Origin: Cyclina sinensis
Taxonomy: Eukaryota > Mollusca > Bivalvia > Venerida > Veneridae
Direction: 5' to 3'
Assembly: GCA_012932295.1 (NCBI GenBank)
Contig: JAAONU010000004.1
Coordinates: 9,176,630 to 9,240,629, forward strand
DNA length: 64,000 nucleotides
Numbering within the stretch: position 1 is the stretch's first letter; every line of letters begins with the position of its first letter. Under the pieces are notes generated by a model. That model was not told the DNA's origin and made no database searches. It saw nothing but the letters and a program-made list of their open reading frames with translations. Below are positions 1 to 12,200 of the stretch, piece by piece. A program made the translations under genes and the position numbers.

Positions 1-32
1 TGTACACATCTGCTTATAAGGTAATTTCAAAC

Positions 33-204
33 CTTTCTAAATGTTCAAACGCAATAGCTCTCCGGAGAAGTGGTTTCACACTGTGTGGTATAAGGTCCAA
101 TGATGCACTGCAATCTTTTACTGTTCCCGGTAAATCTCCTGTCTTCAGATGGCACGCAGCACGATTACTGTACATCAGTGACAAGTTGACTGTCTGGCTC
201 TCAT
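33..204 (-). CDS. SPAG1: SPAG1 coding exon 12 (second TPR domain; last exon in window)
   Basis: Residues 583-639 plus two bases. It encodes LSLMYSNRAACHLKTGD and HSVKPLLRRAIAFEHLE, the classic second TPR domain of SPAG1 (LYSNRAACYLKEGN, SMKPLLRRAMAYE in vertebrates). Acceptor ATCATAG at 205-206. The donor is taken as GAAAG|GTTTGA at 31-32, a weak site chosen by homology. Confidence 0.88.
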
Positions 205-3200
205 CTATGATATAAAACAAAAATACATATCTACTTACATCTAGAGCATGTCACAGAAATGAGGAATACCCCCACAGTCCGCCTGGTCACAAGATTTAAG
301 GCTTTGAAAGTAAATGGGATCATTGTAAAATTCTTGCATGGCAGTAGAGTGAAAACATGTATAGTTAAAATGAAAATAAAAGGACGATCATTTTCACATT
401 TTGTCAAGTCACTGTGACCTTGACCTATGAGCCAGGGATATGCATCTTGCACAAGACATACCGTCTCATCAAGCTGAACAAATATACAATGGTATTTTAA
501 AATCCTTCCATTTATGGAGAAGTAATGGTCAAGCTGAATCAAACATAGCCCTGCGTGGGGGTGTATAAAACACACTTATTCCTACAAAAGCTTTCGATGA
601 CAGAGGTTGAGGATAAAGTGTGTGGGTTACTGGTTTGATTCCCACCATGGGTGAGTCTCTAGTTACTTTCTACATTTCACACTATTAGTGTGAGTACTGG
701 TTTGAATCACTGAATGGGATTAAAACAAGTGGCAAGAACTTGTTATGTAAAATAATTAGATTTGAACTAAACTGAAAGCTTAGAATGTAGAAACTAATAT
801 ATCCAAGGAGTAATTTGTGATTATTTGTGTAATCTACGTTCCATTAAATCTTCTTTTTACAATAAAACAAGAGGACCTTGATGGCCCTATATTGCTTACC
901 TCAGTATGACTGCTTTTAACAAAGTTACAGACCTGGTTAATTGACCCCAGATGACCCATATTCGAACTTCACCTAGAAATTGTCAAAACAACCTTTCTGA
1001 CAAATTTCCAGGATATTTTGGCTGAAAATGTTACCTCTAGAATGTTAACAAGGTTTTTCCAGTAAAAAAAAACTGATAAGCCCAAACAATGAAAAAAACT
1101 TACCATTTTCAAGCATACTGATCAACTTGCTGTACTTCTGACAAGCCTCCCCATACTGTCCACTCTTGAACAATGTTGTTGCCTCTTCTTTCACAGCAAC
1201 AGCATTCTTTGGCAATTCTTTCATATAAAACACTGGTCTTTTAAAATCTTCAACAGGTTCTACAATCTCAGTTTCAGAACTTTCTACTTCTGAAGTTTCC
1301 TTGTCTTCTACTTCTTCTGAATCTGACCTTTCCTCTTCAGCTTCGACTGGTGAACTTCTATCATCCAGAGTTTCTTTACTGGAGGTCTTAACTTCTTCAG
1401 TCATCTGATTCTCACTAGTGCTTCCTTCAGAATTACTAGCTTCTGGCACACTCTCTGTATTTTCAGATAAATTATCTTTTATTTTGCTTATCTTTTCTTC
1501 TTCTTTTTCCTCTTTTGGATTTTGTTCAGTCTCCTTATTTTCAGAGTTTTCTTCATTTTTGTTCACTTCACTTATGTTCATTTCTACTTCTGATGCATGA
1601 CCATTTACTAATCTATCATCTTTGTTCTCACTTTCTGCTTCTTCTTCTTCACTTTCACTGTCAACTTCTACAATCTGCATTCTTCTTGAAGATTTTTCAG
1701 TTGGTTTCTCACTGTATGTGTTCTCTAAATAACCTACTCTTTGCTTACTCTCTAATTCTGGAGATTCTGGATTAGAGTTACCTCCCTTGGAAGAGTCAGA
1801 AGGATTTTCTGCATTTTCCTCACCCTCAACATCTTCTATAACCATCCTTCTTCCTTTCTTTTTCTTCTCCTGTTTGTCTTTCTCTATCTGCTCTAGCAAC
1901 TCCTAATAAATACACAAGGATCTTTCAAACACTGCCAACCATTTAAATTCAATCTGTTTTTGAGATCTAAGGTACTTCATCATCATTTTTTGCATCAAAA
2001 AAAACAAAAATAGAACATTATACACCAGTCTGAAAAACCCGAAGTTGAGTAAAAGATCTCCCCCCTAGGGAAACATGTGTGAACCCTAATATGCTTAAGT
2101 TCATCACAACTAGATGGGTGTTCAGTGGAACACTTGTGTCGCCCTTGGGTACTCTGTTAGAATAACTAAAAAGGTAAACAAGAGCCTGCTGGAAAAGACA
2201 GCATGCTAGTCCAAGTACAACAATACCTGTCCACAGACAGCATGCTCCACTTTTCTCAGTGCTGGATAATTAATTATAAGCCAAGAGGCCCAAGTGGAAA
2301 AAAAAATTGACTGGGGCAGGGCAAAAACCTAGTCATACAATATGAAAAAAAATTTGGGTCAAGTAGTTATGTATTCAAAAAAAAGAAAAAAAAATTTGGG
2401 CCCCAATAGTGTGTGGGGCGGGGGGGCGACTGGTAGGGTGGGGGGGAGGTTTGAGGGTGGATGGAGAGTCAAGTACCTATGAATTAAATCTTGAAAAAAA
2501 GGCCGGGGGGGGGGGGTCTCCCCATGCAGAGGGGATGGTGGGGGGGGGAGTACTTACCAATCTCATGTCAGTTAATATTTTATTTCTAGGCTTAAGAAGT
2601 TTTTTCCTATATATAAGTATAAGCAAAATCAAGTGACCCCTGGGGGTGGGGCTAACTGTGACCCCAGGGACATGGGTACCTACAAACTTTGCAGGGGTCT
2701 TGCTGGTGATCAAGTATTCCAAGTTTGAATGGAATATCTTTGACATTTTTTGAGACATGGACATAAAGAAAAAGGTTAACCAAGAAATTTTAACTTGAAA
2801 AAGGGGCATAACATTGCAAAAATAAATTTGAGGATTATCTGCCCTTGAGAAATGGTGTTGTCTTAAGTGATTAAATTGTAAGCATTACAAATGGAAAGTT
2901 TGATGAAGAAACATTAAGAAATGGCATAGTTATAGCCAATGTTAAGTTTTCATGACAAAATTCAAGTACAAAAAGGGGCATAACTCTGTCAATTGTGCCC
3001 ATGACCTACACATTTTGGCATCATCACGACCCTGTTGTCGTAAGCAATATAATTTGAAAGTTTGATGTTGAAATGTTGAGAAATTGCAAAGTTATTCCCA
3101 ACGTTAAGTTTTCATGACAAAATCCAAGTATAAAAAGGGGCATAACTCTGTCAAATGTGACCTTGACCTAGAAATTTTGGCATCATCCCGACCCTGTTGT

Positions 3201-6200
3201 CATAAGCAATACAATTTGAAAGTTTGATAAGATAATGTTTAGAAATGGCAAAGTTATAGCCAACGTTAAGTTTTCGTGACAGACCGACGGACAAAGCGAT
3301 CCCTATGTATTGCCTTTTCTTCGAAAGGGCGACACAAAAAGGTTCCCAGACAGCAAATTCAGTAGCTCATGACACACAAATGAAATAAAATCAGAGTCGT
3401 GAAATTTTAACAAAATACCTTTGCTTTTGGATTATTTGGTTCTAGCTTGAGAGCACTTTCGATGTCTTTTCTGGCCTTCTGAAGTTGCTTTTGTCCCTTA
3501 TAAGCTGTTCCTCTTCTGAGCAAAGCTTTTAATAGAAAATAACCAATTTCTAATTTTACAACATTATCAATATCAAAATAATATTTTTTCAATTTATTTC
3601 AATTCAGAAACAAGTTCTTTCAACTTCTAGACTCATTAACTGCTTCCAGGGTTTGGACCACTATTCACTGTTATAAAGATTAACATTACAAAATTGTTAT
3701 ATAAGCTGGAGAGATCTCAAGCAGACCACAGTGTCCAATTAACCATGTTGTTTTCCCTGATTAGCTGTAATTTTGTTTAATGAAGTTTGAATGTCCTGAT
3801 ATATGTAAGACAGTGATTTATGTTTATCCAGACTACATCGTTTGTCATAAATTCACACTTCTTGATTTTGCACCTGCAAACTTAATTACTTTATGGAAAG
3901 CCAGTAACCAGTTTGTTTTTTTCTCTTTATTGATACATGTAGTTTACTTACCCTTGACATTGTCTGGTTCCAAATCCAGAACTGTATTTGTGTCACTTAT
4001 TGCCTTCTGCCACTCTGACATCTTCAAGTCTGTTAATCAAACAAAATAAAAAAGAGATGTTGGTAAAACACACATACCCCCTAGCTCCTTATCACTAGAA
4101 GCAGCCATATAAGTATAGGAAGGTAGAAGAAAGACAGGGACTTGTGTCAGTACATTAAGTGCAGTATGCCAGGGGCTTCTGATAACAAAAGCTATTGGTC
4201 ATGGCAAGAATATGAATTGTAGATTATGTCAATGACACTTTGGTTATAAAAGGTATAAATATACGTTCAATTACTAGAGAACACAAAAGAGTACAGGAAC
4301 TGCATGGGTTGGTAGGTAGTTGGGAGGGTGAGTGGGTACAGTCACCTCCCACGAACGACATCCTGTTTACAACATTTTGATTCACACCCCCCCTCCTCCC
4401 CCGTTGGAAATCCGTGCATTTTCACCTCTCTTGAGCAACACCTCTCCAAAACTATCAACAACATTACTGTTTCTCCCCAATGGCACATGAAAACCTCCCA
4501 TGAATGACAGAAAAATAATCAGTGATTTGCACATATCTGAGATTTCCAAAAAATACTGAAAAGGTATTTTCAGGGCATGTATTAAGTCTAAAATCATAAA
4601 ATTGCTAACACCCTGTGATTTTAGAATTAAACAAACATGCAATACCGGTGTGAAATGATGAAGCAGTTTGTTTGTCAGGTATTCTTATTACGGATGTGCA
4701 AGGTTGTTTTTTGATTCACATTGAAATGTGAGAATTCATAGCTCATTAAAACTGAATACAGCAATGTAGCGTCTGCAGTTTGACGTTTCGAATTTCTTTA
4801 ATGAATGCTCTGATGAGTTTTATGTATGGTGATATGTATTTATACTCTGTTTTTTCCCCCACACTATTAAGATATTATAATCTTTGCTTGTACGTAAGCA
4901 TCATATATCACATAAACAGGAATTTTGTCAAATCAAATTTAAAAGGTACAATCTAAAAAATATGTTTGATGTAGATTTTTAATAAAATAACATAATAAAT
5001 AAAGAAAGATTTTAAAGAAAGCAGAGTAGCATCCTATCTGATTGCAAAGCATTATTTATAACCATAATTAAACGTCTAGCTCACAAGTCCAACACTGAAG
5101 ATTGGTTGAACTTCCCCGAGAACAACAATCTCTCCACAGCAAACACTTTCCTTTCAACCAAATGGTGTTTTTTCTTTGGAGGTTGGACTGTATTTTCGTA
5201 AGTTTTGAGGCAGCAGAGCCCAAGGCTTCTAGTTATCAAGCAGAATCTGTTTTCCTCTTTATGGTTTATGGCCACCATGACCTTGACCTTTAACCTAGTG
5301 ATCTCATAGACAATAGGGGTCATCTCGTAAACAGAGCAACCTACATAGCAAGTCTAACAAGCCAATGATCAATCTGACCTTGAACTTTGACCAATGGACC
5401 ACAAAAGCAATATGAGTCATCTTCTGGACATAATCAACCTACATTGCAAGTTTAAGGACCTTCGACCCAAGCATTCTCTAGTTACTCATCAGAAACCATT
5501 TTTCAGTAAATGACAAATATGACCTTGACCTTTGATCTAGTGAAAACTATAGGGGTCATCTGCTGGCCATGACCAACCTGCCTATGAAGTTTTAGGAAGC
5601 CTAGGCCCAACTTAGTTACTGATCAGCATTTTAGGGTCACTGTGACCTTGTCTTTGACCTAATGATCCGAAAAACTATAGGGGTCATCTACTGGTCATAA
5701 TCAACCTACATACCAAGTTTGAGGAACCTTGGCCCAAGGTTTTACAGTTATTGATTGGAAACCATTTTGCTTTTCAAGACTGTGACCTTGTCCTTTGACC
5801 TAATTAAGCGAAAAACTATAGGGGTCATCTACTAGTCATGACCAACCTACATAACAAGTTTGAGGAAGGTGGGTCCAAGGATTCTCTAGATATTGATCGG
5901 AAATGAAATGTCTACCGACCAACATTTGCAAAACAATATACCCCCTCATCTTCGTTGCGGGGCATAAAAATATCATACACTGTGTAAGAATGTTAAAGAA
6001 GCAAGATTCTGCAACTTTCCTTTTACATGTAGATTAACAACAACTAAGTTGATTGAAATCATTAAAGATTGTTATCTTTAAAGTCCTTGAATGAAATCAT
6101 CCAATGTAACCTCTTAAGTCTCTGTAACCACCAACATAGATCTGTGAATGAAATGTAGTCCTTAAGTTGTATGTAACCTCTAACATCCATGAATGAAATG

Positions 6201-9200
6201 TAACCTTTTATTTCCATGAATGAAATGTAACTCGAAAGTTCTTAAATGAAATGTGACATCCCGAAGTCCTTGACTGAAATGTGACCTCTAAAGTCCTTAA
6301 TGAAATGTGACCTCCAAAGTCCTTGAATGAAATGTGACCTTCAAAGTCCTTGAATTAAATGTTACCTCTAAAGTCCTTCAGTGAAAAGTCACTTCCTAAG
6401 TCCCTAAACAAAAGACTGCTTAATAATATTACCCTTACATTAACTAAGAAGAAAAAAGGTTCATCATCATCATCATCATCACAATCATCACTATCATCAT
6501 AAATAATAATTCTTATTACTATCATCCTGATAACAACTCCTCTCTCCCTCATGTGTATCAATCAGTGTAAAAGCTGTATGTTTTGTAGACTACTATTACA
6601 AAATACTCAAGACTTACTTCTCCAAAAATCAATATAATGACAATAATAACTGCAAACACTTCACCATTACAACAGTATTTACTTACAAGCTAGGGCTCTA
6701 TTATTATAGGAGGCTGCTGTAGGTTGAAGAGAAATACTTCGAGAGTAATAAGTCACCGCTTCTTTAAAGTCGTTACTTCTGAAGGCCTGAAATCATTAAT
6801 TATTTAATACAGAATCAAAAACTTCTCTATTTAAAATAAGACAATATGTAGCTATGAAATAAATTTCTTGGTTTCCTGATGTAATACTTAAACATAGTAT
6901 AACAGAAATCGAGTCTACTAAACCATCAGTGTAAAATATACCCGGTATGTTTAAATATTCCATTTTTAATAAATTTTAATTTGCAACACCTTTGACAATC
7001 CCTCCCTGTACAGCTGAACTGAATAACAAAACCATTATAAAATACACAAGAGCCATGTTACACATGGTTAATCCCCCCGCCGGGAAGAAGCTACCTGGAG
7101 GTTGTTCTTTCAAACACTCAATGTAATAATGTTTGAAGAAAATCCCACAAAAAATAGGCAAGGTAGAGTTATTGTTCATGCAAACTGCACTTCCTACCAA
7201 TGTTCTATGTCACTGTATTAAGTTTGAAGAAAATCGCACTTTTGGAGTTATGCTTCGGAGTTCGGACAAAGTTTTTCAATTAAATCTGATAAAGGGGAAT
7301 AATTCTAAAAGTAGGCAAGGTAGAGTTATTATTCTTTCACACTGCACCTCCTCCAAATGTGCTCTTTCAGTATATGAAGTTTGAAGAAAATCACTCAAGT
7401 ACTTTTGGAGTTATGCTCTGGACAAAACTGGAACGGATGGACGCACGGACGGACAGAGACCATTTCTAATATCCCCTCCGCCTTTGGCGGGGGGATAATA
7501 AGTTCAAGAATTGAAGAATTAGATATACATGAATATGCTATGACTTTTAAAATGTAAACAAGTAAATCTGATAAAGGGGAATAACTCTAAAAAAATAGGC
7601 AAGGTAGAGTTATTGGACTTGCTCACTGTACTACCTATTAATGTGCTCTGTCAGTGTATGAAATTTGAATAAAATCCCTCAAGTAGTTTCTGAGTTATGC
7701 TCCGGACAAAATTTATCAAGTAATTCTGATAAAGGGGAATAACTCTAAAAATAGGCAAGGTAGAGTTATTGTTCTTGCACACTGCACTACCTACCAATGT
7801 GCTCTGTCAGTGTATGAAGTTTGAATAAAATCCCTCAAGTAGTTTTAGAGTTATGCTCTGGACAAAATTTATTAAGTCATTCTGATAAAGGGGAATAACT
7901 CTAAAAATAGGCAAGGTAGAGTTATTGCACTTGCACACTGCACTCCCTACCAATGTGCTCTGTCAGTGTATGAAGTTTGAATAAAATTCCTCAAGTAGTT
8001 TTGGAGTTATGCTCCGGACAAAATTTATCAAGTAATTCAGAAAAAGGGGAGTTACACTAAAAATAGGCAAGGTAGAGTTATTGGACTTGCACACTGCACT
8101 ACCTACCAATGTGCTCTGTCAGTGTATGAAGTTTGAATAAAATCCCTCTGGCAGTTTTGGAGTTAAGCTCCGGACAAAATTTATCAAGTAAATTTGATAA
8201 AGCGGAATAACTCTAAAAAAAGGCAAGGTAGAGTTATTGCACTTGCACACTGCACTACCTACAAATGTGCTCTGTCAGTGTATGAAGTTTGAATAAAATC
8301 CCTCAAGTAGTTTTGGAGTTATGCTCCGGACAAAATTGTTTGGACGGACGGACGCACAGACGCACGGATGCACAGACGCACAGACGGACGAAGGGCATTT
8401 CTAATATCCCCTCCGCCTTTTGCGGGGGGATAGAAATGTACCTATACAAAACACTTACTGGCAGGCAAGACAGTTAAAACACCATAAAAACCTCTACTAC
8501 ATATACAGTTGTGAACAACTTCAATACTTACCTCATTGCCTTTGTCTTTTTCCCTGTTTGCTTTCAGCAATTTCTCACCATCTGACAAACCTGAATATAA
8601 AATTCATTGTCAAGTTTTTGAATGGGGAAAGGAAAATTTTTACACACCTCTTTTAATAGATTTCTTATCTTTGAAAGACAACAAACTTCAGAAGAGACAG
8701 TGGTGATCCAACAAACTGGCCTCACAGTTCACAAAAGCTTTCATTATCGTTCAAAGGTTCTTAAAATTCTTCAATAGCCTACTTGACATCTGGATTACAT
8801 TATAATAGTTAATGGCTAGCAAGGCCTTACCTTTAGCATCTATTTTATCAGGGATGTTAGTCACTTCTCTGTTGGCTATAAAAGTTCTCTCCTTTCCTTT
8901 GCTATCATCCTCATCTACTTTCTTCAGTTCCTCATCAACATTTATCCTAGAAATACAAATTCAAAACTCACTTTTTCCCTATTTTAGTTCCTGCCTCAGC
9001 AAGACTACCGTAGAAGTGTGAATCTTAAAACTGGCAAAAGGCCTGATAATTTTTAAGTAGTATCTCATTTTTAATATATCACATTTTTCATTCCTAGCAC
9101 GTAAATCAAAGGGGTCAAAGAATGTTTTCGTACACACAAGAATAATGACCTTAGGGATTCATCTGACTGCATTTAGACTGTACTACTACCAAGTCAAATT

Positions 9201-12200
9201 ATATCATCCAGGGTGATCATTACATGAATTTTAATATGCTACTGGTGTGCTGTGTGTTTTTATATGTTACTGGTGGGCAAATGCTGTGTTTTGATATGCT
9301 ATTGGTGATCAAATGATATAAGAAACCTACTTATCCCAGTCCCTGTACTCTCTAGGCATCACCCGCTTGTTTGGATTGGTTTGTTGTGACTTGTTTGACT
9401 TCGCCTATCATTCGAAAAAAAAAAAAGATTATAAAGATTACTGCATATTTTACACACACCAACAGATGGAATGCCAGGGGTAGAAGTTCATTAAACAATG
9501 CTATGGGATGGAATTTACTAAGTGTGGAAGAGCTTCATGCAAGGAACATCCCTGTCAAGTTTTATCAACTTTTAACTATTGATTTATGAGGAGACATTGT
9601 TTAGAGTAAAAGTTTAACAACTCAATGCCATCAGGTCACAAGGTGATAACAAAAGCTCACATTGTGCTCATGTGAGCTAAACAGTGCTAGACTGTTTGTT
9701 ACGTACAACATAAACTAACATAATTTAGTAAAATCTTTGTAAAAGCAATCAATACTTTTCAGCGATTTACTTATTCACATTTTTAAATACAGACAGACAG
9801 TTTAGTTTCATAAAACCTGAATCTGCTGACATATGTCAGAAATACAAGTTTTTTTTTGCAATACCATTCACTGGATTACTAACCAGAACTTCATGTTACT
9901 ACAAGTCAACTTGCCAAGTGCAGAGATACAATAAGAAACTTTATTCGTAGGATTTACGCAATCATTAAAAATAATTAGTGATTCCATACCCTGAAGTTGT
10001 TGTTTACTTTCGTGCTGATTGTGTGTTTTATATTATCTTAATACTGACAACCAGAGTTCTATCTGGTATAAAAAAATTTAATTGTCAGATTCCAATGATG
10101 GTGAAGAAAACCAGAGGAGGCCACTTACACCATCGGCAGTAAGAGTTATGTTCCCTGATCTAATGGGAGGTAACTCATCAGCTTCAGTGTCCATGTCATC
10201 AAAATCTCCTCCTCCAATATTACTTTCAATGTTCTTCATTTGTGAGGTCCAGCTCTGAAATCAACAAAAATTTCTGAATGATATTAATATAATCAACTTT
10301 AATTCAAAGGAACATTCTCTAAAATTAACTGAGAAAAAATATTGGGTATATGTAATTCATTGACTTATTCTCCAAACAATGAAAATTAAATGATTCTTCT
10401 CTAAAAATTTTCCTTAGGGCACACAGACACAAAGGACGTAAACATTGGTAATGAACTGCTGTTCACCAACAACTCAACCATAGATATAACTCTTATTTTT
10501 ACATATTCAGTGTACCTGTTGAACTTAGAATATCTATCACTGGGTTACAATATTTTCAATATCATTTCCATTCTGATTCTGAAGTAAATGAAATGCTCTA
10601 AATTTTAGCATTTGCCTCTTTTAAAGAAATGATGTTGTAATTAAGAAAGAAAAAAGAAATGGAAAAATTCTGAAAATACAAATGTACTAAAAAGGAATGT
10701 TTCAAGTGTGCCAAAAATTTCCTAATAAATCTAATTCCAGTTTTATCACCAAAATCATGCACACATGCTAATATGATACTCATAGCATTCTGTCAAGTTC
10801 ACAAGGGTGTGTTGATTTCAGATACACTATCAACTGAATTTCACTTTTTAATCTTACAAAAACATTATTACCTCTTGCTCTTACATGCTGTTTTATGCGA
10901 CATACAACTGAGCACTTAAGCCAAGTATTACAATTGCCTTTGAGCAGTGATTTAATTTGAGCAGAAAACTGTTACACTTATGCTTACCTTAAGATCTTGG
11001 TCCAGTTCTTCTCTTTCTTGACTAGCTAAATCTCCCTTGGAATACAGTGGGGATTCTTTTCTGAGGAGGCGACTACAACATAAAATTTATACATTCCCTC
11101 TTTTCAAAAATACAAAATTTACCATATATATCTGAGCATATAAAACAAACAACAAAACCAAGATGGCCTTATTTTCCCTAACAGAAAATAAAAATATCAG
11201 AGATCTTAGAGTACAAAATGTTTGATTTAATTACCCTAGGCTCCAGTGAAACAGTTGCATAGAAAATATGTTTTCTTTTAGCATGCTTTTTTTAATGTTC
11301 GAAACTCTAGGGAAGTTTATTAAGTTATTCATACCTGTTTGGGCTCAAGACAGTTAATCTCTCTTCACAACATTTCTCAAGATCAGGGTAAAATCCCTCC
11401 TCTTTGGACCTTAAAGTATGAAGAGAAAAAAAACAAGAACTGATGAAATTCTTCTTCCTTGTTGCAATTTATCATCAATAGACTGATATTTTAAAAACTT
11501 AAATCAAACAATATGCAGTACTACATTAAAATCAGTGTCCCCAAAAAAACCTGTATTTCAGTATATTTTGTTATGTTTCTTACACCCCAAGTTTTGAAAA
11601 GTATTGTAACAGTATATATTCCTATTGTGTTAAGCACAAAATTCCTAGAATCACTATATTTTATCCCAAATTTTAAATACCAGTAGGAAAACTGGACAAC
11701 AAACAATTAACTTATCAGCTTATCTCTTCCAAACAAGATATACAATTTACTTAATTAAATACAAAGTTAGCTCCATGTAGAATTATTTACTTACACACTG
11801 TATCAGATAAGCGTTACAGAGATTACTATGACTGATTACAGTTCTATGTGTTTCCAGTCACTTGCACCTTCATTATCAAGATATTTTCTATGTATTTTTA
11901 AATAACCAAATACAGTTACATAAGCAGCATCAAAAAATCCTCTGGTTCTTCACACCTACCCTCCCCTTACCACCAAAAAACATAAAAGGTTATCTAATGT
12001 TCTAAAATGATGTGATATGTCTGCATCAGTTACACTCAAATAACTGAAAAACCCCACTTTTCACTTAAAGTTATAAAATCCAACATTCATCTGTTCCATA
12101 GATGAGTAACAACCAGATGAAGCACAAAAGTACTATTGCAAAATAGTTAACAATATGCCAATCCTATGGATACTGCATTATTCCTATTGGAAGCAAGTGA

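Noticed and set aside
7560..8340. Regular 156-bp repeats considered as CRISPR or satellite
   Set aside because: No short repeat/spacer structure; this is a transposon core in a eukaryotic intron.
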